Below, piece by piece: positions 51,152 to 59,216 of a stretch of 64,000 nt of DNA. Made by a program: the position numbers and the translations under genes. The notes under the pieces were generated by a model. That model searched no databases. It worked only from the letters and a program-made list of their open reading frames with translations, and was not told the origin of the DNA. The stretch is from Lentzea fradiae (lineage in GTDB: Bacteria > Actinomycetota > Actinomycetes > Mycobacteriales > Pseudonocardiaceae). How positions within the stretch are numbered: position 1 is the stretch's first letter; every line of letters starts with the position of its first letter. The stretch lies in contig NZ_FNCC01000016.1 of the NCBI RefSeq assembly GCF_900100955.1, forward strand, positions 62,001 to 126,000, written 5' to 3'.

Positions 51152-51945
51152 AGGGGCACGGCACGGAGAACGACTTCGTCGTCCTGCCCGACCTCGATGA
51201 CCAGCTGGACCTGACGGTGGCGCGCGTGCAGGCGCTGTGCGACCGGCAGCGCGGCCTCGGCGCGGACGGCGTGCTGCGCGTCGTGCGGACGAGTGGCGAG
51301 TCGGGCGGCAAGTGGTTCATGGACTACCGCAACGCCGACGGCTCCATCGCCGAGATGTGCGGCAACGGCCTGCGCGTCTTCGCCCGCTACCTCGTCGACG
51401 CGGGCCACCAGGCCCAGGGCGAGTTCGTCGTCGGCACGCGCGCGGGCGACCGGACCGTGGTGACGCACCCGGACGGCTCCGTCACGAACTACATGGGCCC
51501 CGCCAGGGTCACCGGCACGTCCATCGCGGCGGTCGACGGCCACGGCATCGGCGGCTTCGCGGTCGACGTCGGCAACCCGCACCTGGCGTGCGTCACCGAG
51601 GAACCGGTCGAGGACTTCGACCTCACCGTGCCGCCGGGCTTCGACCCGGTGATGTTCCCGCACGGCGTCAACGTCGAGTTGGTCAACGTCATCGGCCAGG
51701 ACGCCCTGCGCATGCGCGTGCACGAACGCGGCGTCGGCGAGACCCGCTCGTGCGGCACCGGCACCGTCGCGGCCGTCGCGTCGTGGCTCGCCGGTCAGGG
51801 CCGCACGACCGGCTCGGCGACCGTCGACGTCCTCGGCGGTCAGGTGTCGGTCACCATCGAGCCGACGACGTCGACGCTCACCGGACCCGCCGTGCTCGTC
51901 GCCCGCGGCGAGCTGGACAAGTCCTGGTGGGACGCCCTCGTCTGA
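51139..51945 (+). CDS. dapF: Diaminopimelate epimerase DapF
   Basis: Enzyme of 268 residues interconverting LL- and meso-diaminopimelate for lysine and peptidoglycan synthesis. The two catalytic Cys are in EMCGNGLRVFA and RSCGTGTVA. The start GTG 51139 (MEFVKGHGTENDF) lies within the end of miaA. The 150 bp after the stop hold only a palindromic element. Confidence 0.96.
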   Translation: MEFVKGHGTENDFVVLPDLDDQLDLTVARVQALCDRQRGLGADGVLRVVRTSGESGGKWFMDYRNADGSIAEMCGNGLRVFARYLVDAGHQAQGEFVVGTRAGDRTVVTHPDGSVTNYMGPARVTGTSIAAVDGHGIGGFAVDVGNPHLACVTEEPVEDFDLTVPPGFDPVMFPHGVNVELVNVIGQDALRMRVHERGVGETRSCGTGTVAAVASWLAGQGRTTGSATVDVLGGQVSVTIEPTTSTLTGPAVLVARGELDKSWWDALV

Positions 51946-52073
51946 GCCCCTGTTCGCCAGGCTCTCCGCGGCGCCGCATCAGTTCACGATCTCCATCGGG
52001 GTTTTCGCCGCGCACGCGGTCAGCTTGTCTCCGACGACAACGACCGGCGCACGCGGTCATCTCATGGTGTGCG

Positions 52074-52101
52074 GCTGATATCCGATATATCGGATATCAG
52101 C
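52074..52101. repeat. AT-rich palindromic element, perfect 28-bp copy
   Basis: A perfect 28-bp palindrome centred between 52087 and 52088. Its left half is GCTGATATCCGATA and the right half its exact complement. The core CCGATATATCGG is at 52082-52093. The stop codon of the SMP-30 gene (TGA, minus strand 52099-52097) is part of it. It lies in the convergent gap after dapF. Confidence 0.85.
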
Positions 52102-52966
52102 TGAGGTCGATGACCTCGATCCTCCCGAGCCGGGCGGGCCTCACCACCGATGGGTGCGAGTCGGGCGCCGTCAGGCACACGAGCTTGTCGCCGACGACGG
52201 CGACGGCGAAGCACGGCTGCGTCGTCTCCACCTTCCGGGTGACGGCGCCGCCCTCGGCGATCCGGTACGCGGCCGCCTGCAACGCCGGCGCCACCCACAC
52301 GCCGTCGCCGTCGCCCGCGATGCCGTCCGGGGCGATGCCGTGTTCCTTCACGTCGGCCCACACCCGGCGGTCGCTCAACGACCCGTCGCCGCCGACCGAG
52401 AACGCCGTGAGCCCGAGCCGGAGAGTCTCGGCGACGACGAGGACGTCGCCGCCGTCTGGTCCGGACAGCAACGCCATCCCGTTCGGGAACTTGAGGTCCT
52501 CGGCGACGACGCTGACAGTCCCGTCGGGCCGGACGAGCGCGAGCTTGGCGCCGAGCGGGTCGTAGCCGGGGTCGAGCAGGCCCTCCAGGCCGATCTCGTC
52601 CATGACCCCGTGCAGGTCGAACCCGAAGTTGCCGACGTATGCGCGGCCGCTGGCGTCGACGAGCATGTCGTTCGCGTGGAACGTCGCGATATCCGATATA
52701 TCGGCGTGCACGACGAGGTCGTCGCCGTCGAGCCGGCGGACCGTGCGGTCGAGCATCGACACGACGAGCAGGCTCCCGTCGGGCAGCCAGCCGAGGCCGG
52801 AGGGCTGGCCGTCGAAGGCGACGACGACCTCGTCGTCACCCGTCGCGAGGTCGAGGGCGTGCACCTCGCCCGCGTAGAAGTCGGAGTAGTAGAGGCGACC
52901 GTCCGGGCCGCGTCGCGGCCCTTCGCCGAAGTGGAGACCGTCCCGCAGCACCGAGGTATCAGCCAT
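52097..52966 (-). CDS. SMP-30/gluconolactonase family protein
   Basis: Six-bladed beta-propeller hydrolase of 289 residues. Metal-site residues are in LHFGEGPRRGPDG, FHANDMLVD and PDGIAGDGDGVWVA. Such enzymes open sugar lactones (e.g. gluconolactone), which would feed the Entner-Doudoroff enzymes encoded at 32-35 kb; this link is inference. The start overlaps the end of the MFS gene by 8 bases, so they form an operon. Residues 88-94 (ADISDIA) are coded by an internal palindromic element. Confidence 0.86.
   Translation of the reverse strand: MADTSVLRDGLHFGEGPRRGPDGRLYYSDFYAGEVHALDLATGDDEVVVAFDGQPSGLGWLPDGSLLVVSMLDRTVRRLDGDDLVVHADISDIATFHANDMLVDASGRAYVGNFGFDLHGVMDEIGLEGLLDPGYDPLGAKLALVRPDGTVSVVAEDLKFPNGMALLSGPDGGDVLVVAETLRLGLTAFSVGGDGSLSDRRVWADVKEHGIAPDGIAGDGDGVWVAPALQAAAYRIAEGGAVTRKVETTQPCFAVAVVGDKLVCLTAPDSHPSVVRPARLGRIEVIDLS
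52688..52704. repeat. AT-rich palindromic element inside the SMP-30 gene
   Basis: GATATCCGATATATCGG, with core CGATATATCG at 52694-52703, read in frame on the minus strand as ADISDIA. The surrounding protein has normal family length, so it does not look like an insertion. Confidence 0.65.
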
Positions 52967-54200
52967 GGGCGACGACGCTATCCCCGGCGGGCAGATCGCG
53001 CATGGACCGCAACGGTGACAGCAGCAGCCACACCATCCCGGCCACCGTGCCGGCGAGGGAGACCCACAGCGTCGGCACGATCCCGATCCACGACCCGAGC
53101 ACGCCGCCCAGCAGCGCGCCCAGCGGTGTCGCGCCCCACACCACCCAGCGGATCGAGGCGTTCATCCTGCCGAGCAGGTGGTCGGGGCAGATCACCTGCC
53201 GGTAGCTCACCTGGCCGATGTTGTAGACGACGACGCCGAACATGGTCACCGCGAGCCCGAGCATCGGCAGCACGAGACCCCACCCGTCCGACACGAACGG
53301 CAGCGCCAGGGTGAACGGCCAGGTCAGCACGGGGACGAGCCAGATCATCCTGGCCTGGCCGACGAGCAGCCCGATCCGGTGCGCGAACGCCGCCCCGAGC
53401 ACGCCGCCGACGCCGCCCGCGCTGAGCACCAGGCCGGCCGTGCCCTCGTTCAGCCCGGCGACCTGCAGCAGGAACAGCACCATGACGGCGTTCTGGATGC
53501 CGTGGAAGAAGTTCGACGTGCCGGTGCAGGCCACGATCATGCGCAGCGTGACGTTGCCGAAGACGAACCGCAGGCCCTCCGCGATCTCGCGGCGCAGGTG
53601 CGGGTCGGGGTGGCGTTGCGGCACCGGTTCGGCCGTCTTGATCCTGGCCAGGAAGAACGCCGAGCTCAGGTAGCCCAGGCCGGTCGCGAGGACGCCGTTG
53701 GCCGCGCCGAGGAACTGCGCCGCGTACCCGCCGACCGCCGGTCCGGACACCTCCGCGACCGACATGCTGGCCTGCAGCTTCGAGTTGCCCTCGACGAGCT
53801 GGCCGCGTCCGACCAGCGACGGCAGGTACGACTGGTAGGCGACGTCGAAGAAGACAGTGCACACGCCCACCGCGAGGCTCACGACGACGAGCTGCGGCAG
53901 CGCGAGCAGGTCCAGCCACCACGCGACCGGCACGCTGATCATCAGCGCGGCGCGGACCAGGTCCATCGCGATCATCAACGGCTTGCGGCGCACCCGGTCG
54001 ACCCACACGCCTGCGGGCAGGCCGATCACCAGGAACGCCATCGTGCTCGCCGCGGCCAGCAGGCCCATCTCGAACGGTGTCGCGTCCAGCACGCCCGCCG
54101 CGAGCAGCGGGACGACCGTCATCCCGACGGTCGCGCCGAACTGGCTGATGGTGTCGCCGGTCCAGAGCCTGCGGAAGTCGGGGTGCCCCCAAAGCGCCAT
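52959..54200 (-). CDS. MFS transporter
   Basis: Membrane protein of 413 residues with about 12 helices, of the enterobactin-exporter/DHA3-like group (LWTGDTISQFGATVGMTVVP, then GLPAGVWVDRVRRKPLMI). The substrate is unknown. It is divergent from an ArsR-type regulator with an inverted repeat between them, and co-transcribed with the SMP-30 gene. Confidence 0.86.
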   Translation of the reverse strand: MALWGHPDFRRLWTGDTISQFGATVGMTVVPLLAAGVLDATPFEMGLLAAASTMAFLVIGLPAGVWVDRVRRKPLMIAMDLVRAALMISVPVAWWLDLLALPQLVVVSLAVGVCTVFFDVAYQSYLPSLVGRGQLVEGNSKLQASMSVAEVSGPAVGGYAAQFLGAANGVLATGLGYLSSAFFLARIKTAEPVPQRHPDPHLRREIAEGLRFVFGNVTLRMIVACTGTSNFFHGIQNAVMVLFLLQVAGLNEGTAGLVLSAGGVGGVLGAAFAHRIGLLVGQARMIWLVPVLTWPFTLALPFVSDGWGLVLPMLGLAVTMFGVVVYNIGQVSYRQVICPDHLLGRMNASIRWVVWGATPLGALLGGVLGSWIGIVPTLWVSLAGTVAGMVWLLLSPLRSMRDLPAGDSVVAHG

Positions 54201-54218
54201 GCGGGGGAGTCTGCGCCG

Positions 54219-54242
54219 AGTGATTGGAAAGTGTCAATCACT
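54219..54242. promoter_or_regulatory. Inverted-repeat operator between MFS and ArsR-like genes
   Basis: AGTGATTG (54219-54226), 8 bases, CAATCACT (54235-54242). It lies in the 54-bp divergent promoter region next to a TACACT -10 box (54244-54249), so it is the probable site of the regulator at 54255. Confidence 0.65.
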
Positions 54243-54254
54243 TACACTCGCGCC

Positions 54255-54755
54255 ATGTCCCCCCACGGCAACCGAAGGCCCGCGACCAGCGAGGAGGCCG
54301 CCGCCCTCAGCTCGGACCTGCGGCTGCGGATGATCCGGTTGACGGTCGAACGACCGCTCACCAACAAGGAGCTGGCCGACCGGCTCGGCAAGGACCCGGC
54401 CACGACGCTGCACCACGTCCGCAAGCTCGTGGCCGCGGGTTTCCTGGAGCCGTTGCCCCCGCGCGCGGGCAACCGGGGCGCCAAGGAGATCCCCTACCGG
54501 TCGACAGGTCTTTCCTGGCAGCTCGACAACAGCGAAAATGCGGTCGCCGTCGGCGAGGCGATGCTGCACGCTTTCCTCGGCGAGGTTGCCGACATCGGGC
54601 TCCAGGACGTGGAACAGAGCCGTCTGGTCGTCACCGTCGACCCCGAGGAACTAAAGCGGCGGCTCGCAGCGTTGATGGATGAGTTGGCCGCTCAACCGGT
54701 CAAACCGGATGTTCCCCGTGTGGCGATCTACCTCGCGGTGTATCCGGGGGACTGA
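54255..54755 (+). CDS. ArsR-like winged-helix regulator
   Basis: Regulator of 166 residues. The winged helix-turn-helix is at about 18-75 (LRLRMIRLTVERPLTNKELADRL, then DPATTLHHVRKLVAAGF; read as two helices and a wing). The C-terminal domain is of unknown ligand. ATG 54255 is 6 bases after a TACACT -10 box, so leaderless. It probably controls the divergent MFS/SMP-30 operon. Confidence 0.84.
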   Translation: MSPHGNRRPATSEEAAALSSDLRLRMIRLTVERPLTNKELADRLGKDPATTLHHVRKLVAAGFLEPLPPRAGNRGAKEIPYRSTGLSWQLDNSENAVAVGEAMLHAFLGEVADIGLQDVEQSRLVVTVDPEELKRRLAALMDELAAQPVKPDVPRVAIYLAVYPGD

Positions 54756-54781
54756 ACAGTCCGTGGGACGATGAAGGGCAA

Positions 54782-56245
54782 ATGACGGAAAACATCCAGA
54801 GCACAGAGTTCGACCCGGAGTTCGACGCCACCTGGGACGAGGAGGACGACTTCTCGACCGGTGACTACGAGCTCGCCGAGCGCGCCGCGTTGCGCCGCGT
54901 CGCAGGTCTGTCGACCGAGCTCGAGGACATCACCGAGGTCGAGTACCGCCAGTTGCGCCTGGAGCGGGTCGTGCTCGTCGGGGTGTGGACCGAGGGCACG
55001 GCCGCCGACTCCGAGGCGTCCATGGCCGAGCTCGCCCGCCTCGCCGAGACCGCCGGCTCGCAGGTGCTGGAGGGCGTCGTGCAGCGGCGCGACAAGCCTG
55101 ACGCGGCGACGTACATCGGGTCCGGCAAGGTCTCCGAGCTGCGCGACGTGGTGCAGGCGACCGGCGCGGACACGGTGATCTGCGACGGTGAGCTGTCGCC
55201 GGGCCAGCTGCGTCAGCTGGAGGAGAAGCTCAAGGTCAAGGTCATCGACCGCACCGCGCTCATCCTGGACATCTTCGCGCAACACGCGCGGTCCAAGGAG
55301 GGCAAGGCGCAGGTCGAGCTGGCCCAGCTGCAGTACCTGATGCCGCGCCTGCGCGGCTGGGGCGAGACGCTGTCCAGGCAGGCCGGTGGCCGTGCCGGCG
55401 GCGGCAACGGCGGCGTGGGTCTGCGCGGTCCCGGTGAGACCAAGATCGAGACCGACCGGCGCCGGATCCGCGCGCGCATCGCCAAGCTGCGCCGCGAGAT
55501 CGCCGCGATCGGCGTCATCCGCGAGACCAAGCGGGGCCGCCGCACGGCGAACGAGATCCCGAGCGTCGCGATCGCGGGCTACACCAACGCGGGCAAGTCC
55601 TCGCTGCTCAACGCGCTGACGGGCGCCGGTGTCCTGGTGGAGGACGCGCTGTTCGCCACCCTCGACCCGACGACGCGCCGCGCGCTGACGCCGGAGGGCC
55701 TGCCGTACACGCTGACGGACACCGTCGGCTTCGTCCGGCACCTGCCGCACCAGCTGGTCGAGGCGTTCCGGTCCACGCTGGAGGAGGTCGGCCAGTCCGA
55801 CCTGCTCGTGCACGTGGTCGACGGCTCCGACGCCATGCCGGAGCAGCAGGTCAAGGCGGTGCGCGAGGTCCTCGCCGAGATCAACGAGGAGTCCGGCGCG
55901 CCGATGCCGCGCGAGCTGCTCGTCGTGAACAAGATCGACGCGGTGGGCGACCTGGGCATGGCCCGGCTGAGGCACCTGTTCCCGGACGCGTCGTTCGTGT
56001 CGGCGCACTCGGGCCTCGGCATCGAGGAGCTGCGGGTCCGCATCGCCGAGCTGATGCCGCGTCCCGAGGTCGTCGTCGAGGCACACGTGCCGTACGCGCG
56101 CGGCGAGGTCGTCGCCCGCGTGCACCGCGACGGCGAGGTGCTGTCCGAGAAGCACACGGAGTCGGGCACGCTGCTCAGCGCACGCGTGCGCCCGGACCTG
56201 GCCGGTGTCCTCGAGGAGTTCGCGACGAACGGGACCCCTGCTTGA
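54782..56245 (+). CDS. hflX: GTPase HflX
   Basis: Ribosome-associated GTPase of 487 residues that can split stalled 70S ribosomes. The N-terminal HflX domain and Gly-rich linker (GGRAGGGNGGVGLRGPGE) precede the G domain, with G1 GYTNAGKSS, G3 DTVGF and G4 NKID. It is the Rv2725c equivalent. The end overlaps the next gene by 4 bases (TTGA). Confidence 0.96.
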   Translation: MTENIQSTEFDPEFDATWDEEDDFSTGDYELAERAALRRVAGLSTELEDITEVEYRQLRLERVVLVGVWTEGTAADSEASMAELARLAETAGSQVLEGVVQRRDKPDAATYIGSGKVSELRDVVQATGADTVICDGELSPGQLRQLEEKLKVKVIDRTALILDIFAQHARSKEGKAQVELAQLQYLMPRLRGWGETLSRQAGGRAGGGNGGVGLRGPGETKIETDRRRIRARIAKLRREIAAIGVIRETKRGRRTANEIPSVAIAGYTNAGKSSLLNALTGAGVLVEDALFATLDPTTRRALTPEGLPYTLTDTVGFVRHLPHQLVEAFRSTLEEVGQSDLLVHVVDGSDAMPEQQVKAVREVLAEINEESGAPMPRELLVVNKIDAVGDLGMARLRHLFPDASFVSAHSGLGIEELRVRIAELMPRPEVVVEAHVPYARGEVVARVHRDGEVLSEKHTESGTLLSARVRPDLAGVLEEFATNGTPA

Positions 56246-57204
56246 TCCTCCCGCCTCCACCGGTGGACGTGTGCCCGGTAGCCATGCAGGAGCTATCCGG
56301 GCTCGCGTCCGACGGCAAGCAGTTCTACGCCGTCAACGACAGCGACGACGGCACGTTGCGCATCCAGGTCATGGGCCGCGACTGCGTCGTGACCCGCACG
56401 ATCACCGCGCCCATCAACCCGTACGACGTCGAGGACCTGGCGCTGACGCCGGACGGCACCCTGTGGGCGTCCGACACCGGCGACAACAACAAGTCCCGGC
56501 CCACCGTCGCGTTGCACAAGGTGTCGCCGTCGGGCGCGGTGGAGGTGTTCCGGTTCACCTACCCGGACGGCAAGCACGACGCCGAGGCGTTGATCGTCGA
56601 CAAGTCCGGCACGCCGTACATCATCACCAAGGAACCCCTCGGTTCCGCGCTGGTGTACCGACCGGCGGCCCCGCTGCGCACCGACGCGCCGGTACCGCTG
56701 GAGCAGGTGGCACGCGTGTCGCTGTCGACGACGGACACGCCCGGTGGACCGCTGGAGGGCAAGCTCGACTCGCGCCTGGTGACGGGCGCGGCCTCCACAG
56801 CTGACGGCTCCGTCATCGCGTTGCGGACCTACACCGACGCCTACCTGTACCCGGTGCCCGGCGGCGACGTCGTCAAGGCGCTGGAAGGCGACCCGGTCCG
56901 CATCCCGTTGCCGGACGAGCCTCAGGGCGAGGCCATCGCGTTCGACCCGGACGGCACGCTGCTGTCGGCGTCGGAGGGCGTGGGCACCCCGATCCGCGCC
57001 GTCGCGGGCGCTGCGGCGCTGGCCCAGCCCATCGTGCCGGCGACGACGTCGGCGCCCCCGGCGGCGGAGTCCGGCGACGACCAGGTGCAGGCCGCGCCGC
57101 CGTCGAGCTCGTCGTGGCAGAACTGGCCGCTGGCCCTGTCGCTGGGCGGCGTCGTCCTCGTCGTCGCCCTCGTCATCGGCCTGCGGATGCGCCGCCGCGC
57201 CTGA
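56242..57204 (+). CDS. Membrane-anchored beta-propeller-like protein
   Basis: Protein of 320 residues with propeller-like repeats (ELSGLASDGKQFYAVNDSDDG, DLALTPDGTLWASDTGDNN; each in one blade). A Pro/Ser-rich linker and a single C-terminal membrane helix (LSLGGVVLVVALVIGLRM) with an RRRA tail follow. No clear N-terminal signal peptide is seen with the TTG start at 56242, so a further upstream start inside hflX or an unusual export route is possible. The function is unknown. The TGA stop opens a palindromic element. Confidence 0.68.
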   Translation: MILPPPPVDVCPVAMQELSGLASDGKQFYAVNDSDDGTLRIQVMGRDCVVTRTITAPINPYDVEDLALTPDGTLWASDTGDNNKSRPTVALHKVSPSGAVEVFRFTYPDGKHDAEALIVDKSGTPYIITKEPLGSALVYRPAAPLRTDAPVPLEQVARVSLSTTDTPGGPLEGKLDSRLVTGAASTADGSVIALRTYTDAYLYPVPGGDVVKALEGDPVRIPLPDEPQGEAIAFDPDGTLLSASEGVGTPIRAVAGAAALAQPIVPATTSAPPAAESGDDQVQAAPPSSSSWQNWPLALSLGGVVLVVALVIGLRMRRRA

Positions 57205-57219
57205 TATCCGATATATCAG
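57201..57219. repeat. AT-rich palindromic element at the end of the propeller gene
   Basis: CTGATATCCGATATATCAG, the exact reverse complement of the copy at 8884-8902. Its TGA (57202-57204) is the stop codon of the preceding gene. Confidence 0.8.
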
Positions 57220-57237
57220 TTCGGGCGGCCCCGAACA

Positions 57238-57282
57238 CACTCGTGGGCGGGCATCTCACCGAGAGGTGCCCGCCCACGAGTG
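57238..57282. terminator. Bidirectional terminator between the propeller gene and lexA
   Basis: 16-bp perfect stem CACTCGTGGGCGGGCA (57238-57253) / TGCCCGCCCACGAGTG (57267-57282), with further pairs (TCTC/GAGA) inside. One of the strongest hairpins in the window. Confidence 0.9.
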
Positions 57283-57290
57283 CGTGAACG

Positions 57291-57983
57291 CTACGGAAGA
57301 CGCCGCAGCACCGTGACGACCTTGCCCAGGATCGTGGCCTCGTCGCCGTTGATCGGCTGGTACGCCGGGTTGTGCGGCATCAGCCAGACGTGGCCGTCCT
57401 TGCGCTTGAACGTCTTCACCGTGGCCTCGCCGTCGATCATCGCGGCGACGATCTCGCCCTGGTCGGCGGTCGGCTGCTTGCGGATCACGACCCAGTCGCC
57501 GTCGGTGATCGCGGCGTCGATCATCGAGTCACCGACGACGCGCAGCAGGAACAGCTCGCCCTCGCCGACGATCTCACGGGGAAGCGGGAACACGTCCTCG
57601 ATCGACTCCTCCGCCAGGATCGGGCCACCGGCGGCGATGCGGCCGACCATCGGCACGTACGCGGGCGTCGGCTTGGACATCGGGTCGAGACCAGGGTCGA
57701 TCTCGGTGGGCAGCATCCCGACCGCGCGCGGGCGGTTAGGGTCGCGGCGCAGGAAGCCCTTCCGCTCCAGCGCGCGCAGCTGGTACGCGACCGACGAGGT
57801 CGACGTGAGCCCCACGGCCTCGCCGATCTCGCGCACGCTCGGCGGGTAGCCGAAGCGGTCGACCCAGTCGCGAATGACGTCGAGCACCTTGCGCTGACGC
57901 AGGGTCAGGCCGGCGTTTCCCGCGATCTCGCTCACCTGTGCCTGCGCGAGAGCGGGCTCAGGGTCGATCGTCTTGCCTGCCAC
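57291..57983 (-). CDS. lexA: SOS repressor LexA
   Basis: Repressor-protease of 230 residues. The N-terminal winged helix (GYPPSVREIGEAVGL at about 45-59) binds SOS boxes. The C-terminal serine protease domain has the Ala-Gly cleavage site (RIAAGG, 118/119), nucleophile Ser153 (GDSM) and Lys190 (ATVKTF). The GTG start has GAGGAGG upstream. Two SOS boxes lie in the divergent region, giving autoregulation. Confidence 0.96.
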   Translation of the reverse strand: MAGKTIDPEPALAQAQVSEIAGNAGLTLRQRKVLDVIRDWVDRFGYPPSVREIGEAVGLTSTSSVAYQLRALERKGFLRRDPNRPRAVGMLPTEIDPGLDPMSKPTPAYVPMVGRIAAGGPILAEESIEDVFPLPREIVGEGELFLLRVVGDSMIDAAITDGDWVVIRKQPTADQGEIVAAMIDGEATVKTFKRKDGHVWLMPHNPAYQPINGDEATILGKVVTVLRRLP

Positions 57984-58074
57984 GGTCGCTGTCCTCCTCG
58001 CCGCCCCCAGTTCGAATGGGATTCCGGCCTCCGTCGATCTTCGTGGTCGACGGTAGTCGTGTTTGTTGCGCAGA

Positions 58075-58090
58075 TCAAACACCTGTTCGA
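58075..58090 (-). promoter_or_regulatory. LexA box of lexA
   Basis: TCAAACACCTGTTCGA has one mismatch from TCGAAC-N4-GTTCGA and lies 92 bp upstream of the lexA start. Confidence 0.8.
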
Positions 58091-58155
58091 GTTATTTGCC
58101 CGCGTGTTCTGGCGCGAGGTGGTCCGGCGTGGTAGAAATTCGCACGGACGTTCGA

Positions 58156-58171
58156 TCGAACCCCTGTTCGA
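58156..58171 (+). promoter_or_regulatory. LexA box of the gene divergent from lexA
   Basis: TCGAACCCCTGTTCGA, a perfect SOS box, 32 bases before ATG 58203. Confidence 0.85.
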
Positions 58172-58202
58172 TCAAGGTGGTTGACCTGCGATGGAGGGCG
58201 TC

Positions 58203-58475
58203 ATGGCGGTGCTCGTCGAGAAGCGGTTGCGCGTGGCCGGGGACGCGGACGTCGCAGCGGGCCGTCCCCTCCGTTCGGGTCCCCGCGTCATGCCGCGCCG
58301 ACCAGCGACGAAGCCGCACCAGGTCGTCGTGCCCGCCGCGCGCGAGTCGAGCTCGTGCGAGGTCCGGCAGCGGCGCGAGTCGTTGTTCGAGCTTGTCGCC
58401 GTCGGCGTGCTGAGCGCCCTGACGGTCGTCGCGCTCGGCGTGCTCTACCTCCAGCAGGTGGGGGTCACCCCGTAG
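58203..58475 (+). CDS. SOS-induced single-pass membrane protein divergent from lexA
   Basis: Protein of 90 residues: a basic N-terminal cytosolic part and one membrane helix near the C-terminus (ELVAVGVLSALTVVALGVLY), ending almost at once (QQVGVTP). ATG 58203 has GGAGG five bases upstream. The position matches Rv2719c (ChiZ) of M. tuberculosis and DivS of Corynebacterium, SOS-induced division inhibitors, but there is no LysM or hydrolase domain here. A division-inhibitor role is inferred from position and the SOS box. Confidence 0.75.
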   Translation: MAVLVEKRLRVAGDADVAAGRPLRSGPRVMPRRPATKPHQVVVPAARESSSCEVRQRRESLFELVAVGVLSALTVVALGVLYLQQVGVTP

Positions 58476-58641
58476 CTCCGCCCCCACATCTTGTGTCTCC
58501 GCGCCCGCCTCGACGTGTTCGCTCCGTCATGAGGCGGGCGTCGCTGTGTAATCGCCGCTGATCATCGCCGGTTCCTCCGACAGGGTGACGCGCCACGCGT
58601 CGTGTCGAGTTGCGTCCGCGTCCGCAGCGATCTAGGTTCTA

Positions 58642-58657
58642 CCCCTACATCTAGTGG
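58642..58657 (+). promoter_or_regulatory. NrdR box upstream of nrdR-nrdJ
   Basis: CCCCTACATCTAGTGG fits the NrdR consensus acaCwAtATaTwGtgt at most core positions. A second, weaker palindrome (CCACAGGTTGTGG at 58677-58689) lies about three helical turns further on. The rest of 58476-58748 shows no gene. Confidence 0.6.
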
Positions 58658-58748
58658 TTGCACCGTTGTAAGTAGTCCACAGGTTGTGGGTAACCCGACC
58701 AGTGCGGCTGCTGCGATGAACGCTGCGCGGGGGAAGGGGTGAGGTGGC

Positions 58749-59216
58749 GTGCGTTGTCCGTTCTGCCGCCATTCGGACTCACGGGTGGTCGACTCCCGTG
58801 AGGTCGACGAGGGTCAGGTGATCCGCCGTCGGCGCTCCTGCAACAGCTGCAGCCGCAGGTTCACCACGGTCGAGGAAGCGGTCCTCGCCGTGGTCAAGCG
58901 CTCCGGGGTCACGGAGCCTTTCAGCCGCGACAAGGTGGTCGTCGGCGTGCGCAGGGCGTGCCAGGGCCGCCCGGTCGACGAGGACGCGTTCCAGGTGCTC
59001 GCCCAGCGAGTGGAAGAGTCGATCCGGTCGACGGGATGTGCGGAAATCCCGAGCCACGAGGTGGGGCTGGCCATTCTGGGGCCCCTGCGCGAACTCGACG
59101 AGGTCGCATATCTGCGCTTCGCGAGCGTTTACCGCTCCTTCTCGTCCGTCGAGGACTTCGAGAAGGAAATTCTCGATCTTCGCACTGCCCGGGCCGAAGC
59201 GGCTCAGGAGCAGTGA
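58749..59216 (+). CDS. nrdR: Transcriptional repressor NrdR
   Basis: Repressor of ribonucleotide reductase genes, 155 residues. The zinc ribbon is RCPFCRHSDSRVVDSR plus CNSCSRRFTTVEE, and the ATP-cone is at about 46-136, sensing dATP/ATP. It is followed after 59 bp by nrdJ, its target, and is probably autoregulated through the box at 58642. Confidence 0.96.
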   Translation: MRCPFCRHSDSRVVDSREVDEGQVIRRRRSCNSCSRRFTTVEEAVLAVVKRSGVTEPFSRDKVVVGVRRACQGRPVDEDAFQVLAQRVEESIRSTGCAEIPSHEVGLAILGPLRELDEVAYLRFASVYRSFSSVEDFEKEILDLRTARAEAAQEQ

